A stretch of 64,000 nucleotides of DNA, taken from NCBI GenBank assembly GCA_022410635.1, contig JAJVDF010000260.1:1167704-1231703 (forward strand), given 5' to 3'. The DNA comes from Tretioscincus oriximinensis. Its lineage: Eukaryota; Chordata; Lepidosauria; Squamata; Gymnophthalmidae. Position 1 is the stretch's first letter, and every line of letters starts with the position of its first letter. The notes below the pieces were generated by a model. The model made no database searches, was not told where the DNA came from, and saw only the letters and a program-made list of their open reading frames with translations. Shown one piece after another: positions 10,733 through 23,900 of this stretch. The translations under genes were made by a program, and so were the position numbers.

Positions 10733-13700
10733 GTAGGTTTATATCTGTTCTTTAGGGCAGGGCACAATCCATAATTTCTCCCCATTCAGAGAAAGCCTGG
10801 GGCAGGGGGCCTTAAAGTCTCAGGAGGGCCTTCTGTGTGGTGGCCCCCACATTCTGGAACAGCCTCCCTCCAGGGGCTCACCAGGGGCTTCCACTGGAAA
10901 GCTTTTGGTGCCTGGTAAAAACTTCTTTTGACTCTTAGCTCCCTCTGCACTGTCCCAGCCATGGGTACTCCCAGAATCCAAATATCGGACAGGGAACCCA
11001 AAATCTCGAAGAGCCCTGGGTAGCCTTGCATGCAAAGCATATGAGAATTTTTTATGATGTCAAAAGTGACATCACTTCCTAGGTGCGACAGGAAGCCAAG
11101 TCACCTTGGGCCATTTCCCTGGAAGTAAATGATGTCACTTCTGGTAAAATACACCGATAAGAAAAAAAAAGGGGGGGTGGGTTCTGGAATATTACACAGT
11201 AACAGAAACGCTATACCAGATCTCGCTCACAGCAAGCAGAAAAGCTGTAGGCTTCTTCTGGCCCTTGAACAATCATTGAATAGCCACGAAAGGCAAATTT
11301 TCACCACTTTTTTAGTAGTGGGGTGTTTTTTTTGGAATCCCAAAACCAAGCAGAAAAAGAGTACCTGCTTCTAACAACTGCTCTTAGGTCTTCAATGATT
11401 GTCCAAGGGCCAGAAGAAGCCTACAGGTGAAATCCCAGACGATATGTGATAGCCTGAATTCTTGGTTGTGTTCTCCCATTGTATTATGTATGATTTATGA
11501 TGTTTTTGTCCGTTGTGACATATTTAGATGTATAATAGCACTTTAAAATACAGTGGTACCTCGGTTCTCGAACAGAATTCGTTCTGGCAGGACGGTCGAG
11601 AACCAAATTGTTCAAGAACCGAAGCAAGGCGCGCCGGGCCGAAAAAACGCGCTCTGATGACGCAAGCAAGGCGCGCCTGGCCGAAAAAAGGCATATTGAT
11701 GACGTAAGCAAGGCGCGCCGGGCCAAAAGAACGCCGAAGGAAGTTCGAGTTCCAAATAGGTGTTCGGATTCCAGGACAAACGTTTCTGGAATCGCCTGGT
11801 CGAACACTGATTTGGTCGACATTCAAGGCGTTCGAGAACCGAGGTACCACTGTATATGTATTTTTTGAAAACTGCTTGCTGTGAGCGAGATCTGGTAAAA
11901 CGTTTCAGTAACTTCTGGTAAAATGGCTGTTCCCAGGGAAAGGGGATTTTCTTGTGTGACTTTGCATGAGTTCTCGTATCTTATGTGAGGGTACACGATC
12001 TCATAGATAGCACGAGATTCCCGTGCGGTTCCCATCATTGCTCTGTCCTTCCTGGGGTGGGGAGGGGCTATTTCCTGATTTTTTAAAACCTTTATGTCTT
12101 CTTTTAGTCTTTTGTTATCCCCCTGAGACCTACGGTGAATGTGGGAATATAAATTCTTAAATAAATAATTTCTGGAGCCTGGTTGCAAGATTAGGGGCAG
12201 AAAGGAAAGCAATGAAAGAATAAAAAAAATGGATTATCCAAGAAACGTTTAAAAACTATTTAAAAGTGTACTGATAAAATTGAAAATATCAATATAATAA
12301 TAACAAAAACTCCAAAACAACCAAGCGTTCCAACTCCCTTTGAATGTGATCAAGGTCCTTGGGGCATTCGGGGTCTGGAATACGGATGCTTTGAATTTTA
12401 TCGGCAGACTTTTAAATAGTTTTTTAACCATTATTTGTTGTCCTGCCCGTGCATTTCCCTACACACCCATGTGGCGAAATGGTCTTTATTTTTCAAAATG
12501 GAAACCTTTTCCCTTCAAAGGACCTTGGTTCTTTCTGCAGTTCCATAAGGTCTCATCTAAATCTCTTCCCTCCTTCCTGGAAGATCCCACCAGAGTGACN
12601 TAATGTTTTTCCTTTCAAACTCTTAATGCTTTGGGTGGCTTCAGTTTCTCGTTCTTGTGCCGCTGTGTGACTGTTTGTTGTGAATTCCAGGAGCCTTTGT
12701 CTCCGCTTCTGAGGGGAGGAAACAACGTGATCTATGAAAAGACAATAAGGAAATACGAGCTGCTGAACCCAGATCAGGTAAGAAGAACGGCTTTCCTTGA
12801 TTCATTCTTCTTCCTTGCAAAAGTCCTTGGAACCTGTGCAAAGAATTTAGGATGTAATAAAAACAGTTAAATTTTTTCGCTTGCTGTTTCCATTACCTTT
12901 CCTTATTCATCGGTGTTTGTTTGATCATGGGGAAATCCTGTTTCGTTCAGGTTCCTGGAGTGGAAGAGCCACACCCTGGTTCAGTGATACTCGAGCGATG
13001 TGAAAATCTCATGTCTCGTACAGCACTGCAGCAGCCCAGATCTGGCCACAGGGCTTCCGGCTTCTGCACCAAAAATGACATCAAGGCGTCATTTCTGAAA
13101 CTGGAAGTGACATCATTCAATATATCATTCCTGGAACTAGAAATGACATTATTCATTTCTGTTCCAAAAATTGCTGTACGAGATACAAGAATCGCTGTAG
13201 ACGTGTACCTTGTATGAGATCAGGAATCTCATACATGCAAATGAGAAAATTTTGCTGCTGTCAAGACTCTTCCATAGAACAGGTCAATCAAAATCATTTG
13301 TTTTGCCTTTTCACACAGGCTCCAGAGAATGGTGTCTTGGGAACAAATCCCATCCACTGGTTGAGGGAAATGTTTCCAGCCTTTCATAGCTTCAAGCAGA
13401 AGCGGTGAAAGACTGTATTCTCTATCCTATCTATGTTCTATGTTGGTGGCTGCCTCCCTCCCTGCACACGATTGGGAGAAAACATGTTAGATGACATGTA
13501 GAACACAGAAAGGTTAGAATCCAGCTTTTGCACTTCCTGCAGGAAACTTTCCAGGGCTCAGGAACAATTGTGGACTGCTTAGACACAGTCCACATAGGAT
13601 AGGCTTATGGGTAATTGGGGAACAATCAAGCAATGTGCTTATAACTTTCTCAGCCCCGCCTACTTCACAGGGTGTCTGTTCTGGAGAAAAGAATGAAAGC

Positions 13701-14871
13701 TATATGAATTACCTTTGGGGGAAAGAGGCATTATAAATAAATGTTGTTATTGATGTTGCAATTGTTATTGTTGTTGTTGTTGTTGTTGTTGATGATGATG
13801 ATGATGATGATAATAATAATAATAAATCATTAATCATTAATTATTATAGGAGAAGCAATACCAATTTGCCCAGCAACACAACCAGTCGGATCAGTGCCAG
13901 GTCTACCAGCCTGTGGAACATGTGCAGACCGTTCAGAATTGCCACCACAACCATGCAGGGAACTGCTTTGACGTCGGGTGCATCTGCGTCAATGACGGCG
14001 GGACTGGCCACATCAAGAAGGTCACTCTCCAGGCCCCTGAACACGTAAGGAAAAGGAGGCAGCAGCATTTGGGAAATTCCTTCAGCCTACGGGAAATACG
14101 TTTCAAACAATGCATTTGACATGGGGTGGGGGGAGATATGAATGCCCCGTAGTGTGTATGGCACTCCGTAGTCCATTTTGTTTCACTTTCCTGTGCTCGG
14201 ACCGGAATCCTCTGGCCTTGGATCCCCTTAACCAAGCCCATCATTGCCTCTTGCTAGGTGCAGTGCTTTCTGGAGACAAACGACCAGCTGGACTCTCGGT
14301 ACTTCGGGGAGCTCCTTGCCGAGCTGCACCGGAAGAACAGCGACCTGTACAACTGTTTGCTCCAGCATGTCGAGAAGCTTGGCGGAAGGTACTTCTGTGG
14401 TGGTGGTGGGGAGTGGGGCTGATCACTGTGTCATTCTTGGACTCCTAATCATCTGCTTGCTGTGAAAACCTGTTGGCTCACAAGGTAGAGAGCTGGTTGG
14501 GTGAGCTGAAGGTGGGATTCTGTGCTCAGCTGGCCTTCAAGGATCCTCTGTGTTGAGAATTCAGGNGGGCCGTTGTGTTAGTCTGGGTCCCAAGTACCTA
14601 GCAAGTGGATCTCACGGCATCCCAGAGACCAGCATGAATAGGGGAGGCAGCAGGAGTTTTCCTATGTTGTTCCTGGAGATTTTGATGCATTTTCACTCAA
14701 TTCAGCTAATTTTAGTGCTTTCCATAGTGGATGATTTCAAAGTAACCATATTAATCTGAGTCCACAAAATCTACCCACGGGGTCTCATGCCATCTTTGAA
14801 ACTTACAAACAAAAGAGAGGTAGCAGGAATTTTTCAAGACAAGTCTACTTCAAATCATTATCATCATCATC

Positions 14872-14902
<31 letters not shown>

Positions 14903-17900
14903 CCATCACCATCATCATCATCACCGTTTATTTATAATGCCCTTTTCGCCAAAGACTGCTACAGAAAACCATCAAATCAATTACTTTCTATCAACTTATA
15001 AAATATCATAAAAGCAGGCAGTTAATATTGCAAACACAATAAGGCAGATGCAGTTACAATCATAAATTAATGCTGTGGGGAAATGAAGTTTAAAACTCAA
15101 ATTATAAAGATAGGTTTCTAGACCAGGCCCACTGACCGATCGAAAGATAAAATGGCGGGTAGATAAATAGACAGACAGATTAATGGACAGATATCCTAGC
15201 CCCTTAAGAGACGAATAAGAAAAAGGTTGGCAGCCTGAGCTTTCCTAGACAAGTCTCCTTCTCCAGATGCTGTGGAGTCAGAATTCCTAGCAAGGGAGTC
15301 TTGTAGCAGCTTAGACATCAGCAGGAAAAAGGGGAGTAACACGAATTGTCCAAGGCAAGTCTACGTTAGATGCTATGACTAGGGACAGATTATCCATACA
15401 CCTGTTCATTCCATTTCGTCTATCCTGGAATATATTTCGGAATAGGATCCTGCCACCTGCAAGCTCCTGTTAATATTTTTCACCTAGCAACACAAGCATT
15501 GTTCTTAAAATGGAAGCGCCTCTAAACCCCATTAGACCAAGGAACAAAAAGCATTTTTTAAAAGCAGTAAGTTAATGACATCTTATCGGGTTGTTCATAT
15601 GTTTGTGTTTCTTTGTTTTACAGGAGATACGAAATCGATTCTCTGAACCAAGTAAGTGCTTCAAAGATTTCTCGTTTCGGCTGGCAGTAGTCACTGACAG
15701 CCGATGGAATTAAGTAACCTGGTTTTAATGCTGACANAGAGCTTGGGTGCATTAATTCCGGTTAATGAAGAATGAAATCAGGGGTGCTCCTTGTCTGTCC
15801 TTGCCTTTCCCATAGGGATAGCCCCCATTCCCAAGTATACACCCAGTATCGACACCCATCTTCAGTGCAGGTTGAAATTTCTGGCCACAACTAGGGTTGC
15901 CATTTTCTGACAGCCCAAAACAGGGACGGGACGGGGTGGGGGCGCATGTACACACTCATGCATGAGCGCATGCATACACACACTTGTGGTGAAACAGGCA
16001 GAACAGGCTGCACAAAAGCTCTGATCCCCGGTCAAAACACCCAAGTGTCTTTCCTCTGCAAGGAGGCGAGTTGGCGCACTCTGCCTCCTGCAGAGGAGCA
16101 TTTCTGGCACACTCCAAGGGCCTTTCCAGGACCCAGGAAGCGTTGCTGTTGCTGCAGCCATCAGCCCCGTCGGCTCCTTTGCCTTAAAATCCCAGATTTT
16201 TACATTCCCTGATGTGGCTTCAGGGAATATAAAAATCCGGGATTTTCACTTAAAACCTGGATGGGACTATATTCTAGTCCCCAAATCCGGGAATGTCCCG
16301 TCCTTCTGGGATGTATGGCAGCCCTAGCCACAACACATCCACTGGTTTGTCCTCGTGGTTGTGACCNAGTCCAAACTAGAGACAGATTTTGTGCTTGCTT
16401 AGAACTGTGTATTAGGTATGCATTTCTTTGTCTATCCATCCATCTATGTACCCACCCACCTCTTGCTACAATATCTATCTATCTATTGATTGTCGATCTG
16501 TCTATCTGGTCAGTTTGGCCCTACAGTTAGCATGTCAAACTCTTATTTGGAGGCCTTCAGGTTCGATTCTGCCCTCCTCCGTGAAGCCATGGGTGACCTT
16601 GGGTTAGTAGTCACAGTTCTTTGGAGCTCTCTCAGCCCCACGTATTTCACAAGGTGTCTGTTGAGAAGAGAAGAACAGAAGCCACTATGATGCCCTTTGG
16701 GTAGAGAAACCCAATACCTCTTCCTCTTCTCCTTCCCTCCCTCCATTTCTCTATTCCTCAATCAGTGCACAAATGTTTCAGTACAGCAAGTGGAGTCATC
16801 TAGATCGCAACCCCCCCTTGTATATTGTTTCCGTGACTATAAGTGCAATACAGACGAGTCATAGCAATGAGGACTTAATGTGTTTATTTCTGTTCTTTCT
16901 GCCTTCAAACAGACAGAAGATATTGAGAGTTTGATTCCCAAAGGACTTTCTGAGTCCACAAAGCAGCAGATCCGTTACCTGCTGGAGGTAGGTCTCTGTG
17001 CTTCCAGGGAGTAGGGAATCTTCAAAGAAAAAAGAGAATTCATGCTTCATGTTATGTTGGGGAAACAACCCTTTAAAGACCATTGAGATAGCTCTGTTCC
17101 AAGAGCCTGAGCCTGGGTTCTGCCTTGGTACAGTGCTTGGCCATCGACATGGCAGTGCAGTCTATGGAAGGCCCTATTTGGGACCTACACTAGCCCTTAG
17201 ATTGCAGGCTTCTATTCCNAGATATAGCCCAGATTAAAACATTTCTATGCTGAGACTTTAATGAAGTATTTGCACACTATATCAAAGTCTGATAATTTTA
17301 GTTTGGCCAATAATCTTTCTATCAAAAGTTTGATTAGGGAGGGGAAAAAAGAATGTCTCAACGTGTTTTTTTAATTTTATTCCAAGAAAGTGTTTGCTAA
17401 AGAGCAGACGCCCAATCTTATAATTAAATATTGGCCAGAAACATTTGCTGAATCTCTGCAAAGGGGAAAGAACGTTTGTGTCTAGGGAGGATTATAAATC
17501 TCTCCTTTGAAAGACAGCAGTTTGCACAGAAGAGGGAAGCAAAATGACGAAATCATCGGAATAAAAGCAAGGCCCGGTTCTTCANTCGTGCACCTGACTG
17601 CTCAGTTGCTCCTCGTGCAAATGCTTGACCTTAGACCAGCCTCCTGTTTGCTGCAGGACACTGCAAGACATTTTCCTTTCTGTTCTTTCTCCAGATGAGG
17701 GTCACAGCTGATAAGTCGATGAGGCTTGTCCTTGCCACGTTCAGCAACCTCCGAGAAGAGCTGGTTCACCTCCAAGATGACTTAGGGGTGAGTTACCAGG
17801 GAGTAGCAGAAGGCCCTGCCTCTAAGGGCCAGGTCAATGGAGATTTCTGAAATGACCTGGGAAATGGCCGTCTCTTGTTTCTGGGAAGGAAGATCTATGA

Positions 17901-20900
17901 AACTGGTGTGATTGTGTGTAGTTGTCGGCACCTGTCACAGGTTCGCTGGTGGCTAATGAGGCCAATGTGGGATAAGCAGCTCCGGCCACATCCACCTCAG
18001 AGGAAGGTCTTGTCGGAATGTGGTGCAGAGGTGTATCCTGGTTCTTACACTTCTGTCTTTTGTCCTGGAGGCAAGCCCTGCATAAGAACATAAGAGCATA
18101 AGAAGAGCCATACTGGATCAGGCCACAGCCCATCTAGTCCAGCATTCTGTGTCACACAGAGGCCCACCAGANGCACCTGGGCAGTCCGAACAGAGGAAAG
18201 CAAAATATGCTCCTGTTCATGACTCCCTGCAAATGGTATCTCAGGAGTCCTGCCTGTTGCTCCATCCCGGAGGCAACATCCAGACATCCATCCTAGTACC
18301 CATTTATACCCTTGGTGTCCATAAACCTGTCTAGTCCTGTCTTGAAACTATCCAAGCTGTTAGCTACCACTACCTCTTCAGGAAGTAAATTCCACAGGCC
18401 GATGACCCTCTGGGTAAAAAAATACTTTCCTTTGTCTGTTCTCACTTTTCTACCCAACAGNTTTAAGGAGNGCCCTCTGGTCCTTGTGTTGTGTGATAGA
18501 GAAAACATTTTTTCTCTATTCACNCTGTCNATCCCATGCATGATTTTGTACACTTCAATCAGATCACCCCTCAAACGTCTCCTTTCAAGGCTGAAGAGGC
18601 CCAGACGTTGCAGCCTTGCTTTNTAAGGGAGGTGCTCCAGACCCTTGATCATTTTTGTTGCCCTTTTCTGCACCTTCTCCAGTTCCAAAATGTCCCTCTT
18701 GAGATGTGGTGACCAGAATTGAACACAGTTTTNCAAATGTGACCTCACCACAGATTTATAAAGAGGCAAAACAACAGGCCTTCTTGANGGGGCGTTGAAG
18801 ATGGTATGTCTCCAGCCCCCACAACATGCTGCAAAGGCAGGTCACTGACAGTGGTCAATATGGCAGGCATCAAGAGATTTCTTATACTTCTTCTTCAGAG
18901 CCCCTCTGTCACGGTGACCAGTGGCCTTGGGTAGGTGGGGATCCTTCATCCTGGGGATGTGTCCTGCCCAGTTCCAAGCACAAGGCTAATGGAGATTTCC
19001 AAAATGAACAGAAAAATGTCTGCACTGCAGGCGTAAACAGGATACAACAATTGGCCAAAATGGAGAGGGGCTCCAACTGAGATAACTGAAACAAAAGGAA
19101 CACCAGCTCGGGGTCTGCCATAGCCTACACTAGAAGGTCGATGGCAGGCTCCTATTGTGAGATATAGCCCAGAATAAGNCTCAGTGGGGACAGGACACAA
19201 TGCGGGATGTATCTTCTCACCTTTATTGTGGACTAGTGGAAGAGCCCTGTTAGTTATTGTGGACTTTATTGTTAGGAAATCCAGCAGGTTATCTGGCTGC
19301 CTTTGGGATTTTGTTCTAAAGGCCTGGTCAGGCCTGAATGCAATTTCAGTGTATGTTCAGAAGGAAATATTCCCCTCCCCAGGCTGGAACATAGTTAAAT
19401 AATAAACAAACAAACAAATACCCTCTCCATAAAAACAGTTGAAATAGGACGGTTAAAAATGCTAACAGTGTCTGAGAGGAGAAATACAGGTGGATATGCC
19501 AAGAAGGGAGGGTGTGTCCACTGTCANGGGAGGCCATTGTCCAGCCTACCCCATCCCGTGGTCAGCAGGTAAAGGTTGTTGGGGAAAAGCGGTGTGTGTG
19601 TGTGTGTGTGAATTGGCTCTAAACTCAGCAGTTCCATTTTATACATCAGCCTAACTGTTTGCANAATGTAATTTTTTGGAAAAAAATACCTTTCCAGAAC
19701 AAATCTTTTGGTTTTGCAGAGACTGGAAACGGACAAGGCATTGCTTGAGAAGGACTTGACTTTTAAAGAGGCTCAAGTGAAAGAATACGAAGCCCTCCTG
19801 GCGTCCGTGCGAGAGAATAACCGCAAGCAGCAGGTAAGGCACAGGCACAGTGGGGTTGGAACACTTCCCAGGGGTTTTATGGTATTTATNGTCGGTCTGT
19901 TTTTCCAAAAAAATTTTTGCCTTCTCCTTCTGCTTGATGTGCCCACTGGGGGAGGCAGGGCTCCTCTTACGGTCAGTCTACACAGTCCTCATTTGCCTCA
20001 TCTACATCTAGATTAGGATGTGAATAGCAAGTCTCTTTCCACTTGAGTTTCCCAGGGGCAATAGGTGGGCAACGGGTGAGACAGAAGGCTGGGCTGTGGC
20101 CTCATTCTGCAGGGCTCCTCTTATGGATGGATGGATGGAAGAAANGAGAGGGATGGAAGATGGAGGGGATGGAAGGGAGGGAGGGTGGTTTTGCTGCCTC
20201 CTTCTGCTTCTGATACCTATGGGCAATGGGNGGGCCACTGAGTGAGACAGAAGGCTGGAGCAGATGGGCTACTGTGGACGCATTCACTGTGGGTCTTCTT
20301 GTGATCTTCTATCCTCATGCAATTGTAGACTATGGCAGCCCCTGAATGAGGTTTGTCATACTCTACACTGCCCTGTGGATGGCAGGCTCTTACTATGGAC
20401 AGCCATCTGTTTAGTGAATCCTGCATAGAGCAGGGGGTTGGACCCCATGACCCTGGAGGTCCCTTCCGGTACCAGACTCTTATCTGGAAGTCTCCCAGTT
20501 CGATTCCACACACCTCTACAAAAAACAATCTGGGTGATCTTGAGCTAGTCACGGTTCCTCAGGGCTCCCCCAGGCACATCTACTTCACAAGGTATCTGTT
20601 GTGAAGAGAAGAACAGAAAGTTTGATTTCCTTCAGGTTGAGAAAAGTGGGGTATAAAAAGTGATTCTTCCTTTTCCTCCTCTTCTTTTTCTCCTTCTCCT
20701 CCTCCTCCTCCTCCTTCTGTTTAAGTGTCTGTTTAAGGCTTAGCATTTTAATGGAGGCACTCAAGGGGAAGGTATGTCAAGGGGAAGACGAGATACCATG
20801 GAGGAGTCACCCTGCCCCCTGGCTTCTCTTCACAGCAAGCTGTGCGCGAGTTCACCGTGAAATGTCGCTCTTTGGAAGAGCAGCTCCTTGCCTTGAAGCA

Positions 20901-23900
20901 CAGCGATGGTGAACGGGACTTCCGGCTGAGAGACCTGGAGTACAACAAACGAGCCCTGGAGCAAGAGATCCAGAGCCTCCGGCTGCAGGTAAACACTCCC
21001 CATCCTGCTATTAAACTCAGGACAGTTTCCATTGAGGTGCCTCTGGACATGGTAAACTAAGTGACCCCTTCTGCNCTGACAGGCCTCCACAAATCCCTTG
21101 GGGCAGACAACCACGGACGAGCTGTCCAGCCGCTACGTGGAAATGATAAATCAACTCCGGGAGGACAAAGACCGAGAGATCCGGAGCCTGAGGGTTTGTT
21201 GCCTTTCATAGTACAGACCTGCTAGAAACGTGGAAAAAAACAGGGAAAGATCTGGACGCAAAGGGAGGGTGGCTACAGTTTCCGATCCCGCACCCTTCTG
21301 TCTTTTCAGTATTTGGTGGCATTTTGCCGTTTTCAATTCACACACCCCCCCCNAAAAAAAATTGGATCCATGCTCCTCGAAAGATTCTATAATGCCTCTA
21401 CATAACTTGAGCCCCAGACATCTAAAGAGAAGCGTTCCCCCATATCCACCTGCCCTTGCCTTAAAGTCGGGCAAGGTGTACAAAATGCAGATGGTATGAT
21501 TATTTGATGGAACTCCCGGCAGCGGAAATTATGAGCTGTTGTCTCAATAGGAGTAGGGTTGCCATANTTTGGCAGCCCAAAACTGGGACAGAGTGTGTGN
21601 GGGGTGATTGTGGTGAGACAGGCAGAACAGAGCCGCACAAAAGCTCTGTTCGCCTGTCAAAACCCCAAGCGTTTTTCCTCTGCTGGAGGCGAGTTGGCGC
21701 GCTCTGCCTGACAGAAGGCACNAAACTCCGCCTCCAGCAAAGGAGCAGCTATGGCAGGCTCCGAGGTTCCTTCCAGGACCCTGGAAAGCGTTGCTCGGGC
21801 TGCAGCCGTCAGCNCTGACGGCTCCTTTGCCTTAAAATCCTGGATTTTTACATTCCCTGATGCAGCATCGGGAAATGTAAAAATCCAGGATTTTCTCTTA
21901 AAACATGGAGGGGACTATATTTTAGTCCCCAAAACCAGGATTGTCCCGCCTTCCCGGGACGTATGGCAACCTTAAATAGGAGTCAAAATATTGTGAAAGT
22001 GTAAAAAAATATGGAGGCTGGTGAAGGGATTATTTGGAGAAGAGATTAATGAGCCAAATCACAAAACTAAAACCAGGTTTGATTTCCACGCTATAAAAGA
22101 AAATTCGGAACTGGATTTCCCACGGGACCCACGAAGGAGGAGGGAAGGAGAGGGGGAAAGGGTGAGAGCAAAATGTTGAGATGATATGAGCACAGCATAA
22201 GTTGTAATGCTGTAATGGTATAAAGCAAAAAAAAATTAAATGACAAAATAGAAAAAGGCATGCAGGGGAGGCCCTCCTGAGTGTGCCACTCCTCCCAGTA
22301 GCAAAGGAAGTGGGAATATCGGGCGGGGCCTTCTCAGGTGGGGCCCCCAGACTGTGGAATCATCTCATCTTCAAGGTGTGTCAGTCACCATCGTCCATAT
22401 TGCCAGCTGTTGATTTCCTGCGGTCAAAGATGAGACCCCTGGGGAATGCCTAATGCAATAATGGTTTTCAATGAAGGTGTAAATGCAAAGGTGTGACCAA
22501 GGGCTATCAGCTAGTCTTTAGTTATTCCCCCCTTTTCTTCTGCCTTACACGTTCCTTCCATGTTTTGTGCCTGGCTTAGTCCCAGCTGAATGAATTCCAG
22601 AAGGACCTTTCCAAGAAGCAAGGGAGCGATGTTGACCTCCAGCTCAAACTTCACGATTTGACCTTAAGGCTGGAAGAAAAAGATTCCATCCTGAAGCAGT
22701 ACGAAGAAGTGAGTGCCGGGGCCTTTCCGAAAGGGGGCGGAAGGAGTGTGAAGGGAGGCAAGCAGTGGAGGATGCGTTGGTGTCATTTTTATGGCTTCTG
22801 CTTTAACAGTGGGTTCTTTTTTCTATTCATTCTTCCAGGACATCTTCAGACTGAAGCAAGAGAGACTAATGAATTCATCTCAAGGAGTGAAAAAGACCAT
22901 TATCACTAAAAAGTAAGGGCTCTGTGTTTGTGTCTATGGCTCCAGGGATTTGACTTGCATGGTAAAGGGGTCTCCACCTATGGGATCTCACCGTGCTGAT
23001 AATACAGGCATGATTGGAGGTCAGGAGAGGGGTTCTGTACTTTGGGGTTCGACTTCATAGGATCATAGAATCAGAGAGCCATAGAGTTGGAAAAGGCCTC
23101 CAGGGTCATGAGGTTCAACCCCCGTCAATGCAGGATTCCTTAAACCATCCCAGATCAATGGCTGTCCAGTCTCTGTTTGAAGACATCCAGCGGAGGAGAA
23201 GTCACTACCTCCTATGGCAACCTCTTCCACTGGTTTATAACCCTCATTATCAGGAAGTTTTTTTTTCTGATATCTAAATCTAATTCCTTGTAGTTTCATC
23301 CCATTGTTTCTAGACTTTCCATATGCCAATGAGAACAATTCTCACTACAGACACCTTGTGGGATAGGTGGGGCCTCCTCCTCTCAGCTTTACCTATTTCA
23401 CAAGATGTCTGGTGTGAGGAGAAGAACAGAAGGTTATGGAAGCAACTTTGATTCCCTTTGGGTTGAGAAAAGCAAGGGGTAAAAACCAACTTTCCATCTT
23501 TTCTCCTCCTTCTCCTTCTTCCTCTTCTTGGAGTTCTGTTTAGAATGCTTAGGGACATCCAGACATTGTTTTATCCGCAGCCCTCCTAACGTTCCCTCCC
23601 AAAATAAACAGGTACAGCAATCAGTACCCCATCCTCGGTCTCTTGTCCGATGATTACAAAGTCACATCATCACCTGTCCGAGAATCGCAGACGATTGTCA
23701 TCGAAAAGACTGAAGACGCTTGGAACGAGGTAAGCTGCAAAAGAAAGCCCATTGCAAAATGTTGGTACGGGGCGGTTTTAGATGGTAATTGACACCTGTT
23801 GGACCAGCCCACCTGTATAAAGAAGAGCAGGACAAAGGCCGGTTGATAGGCATCCAACTTCCTTTCATCCGATTTGGCTCTGCAGTCCTGGGAAGTATTA

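Noticed and set aside
13314..13408. An extra POF1B exon ([19 protein letters not shown])
   Set aside because: A good acceptor is present, but the frame reaches a stop with no donor and the flanking exons join directly in phase.
14858..14930. Histidine-rich protein
   Set aside because: CAT/CAC microsatellite in an intron; no conserved flanks.
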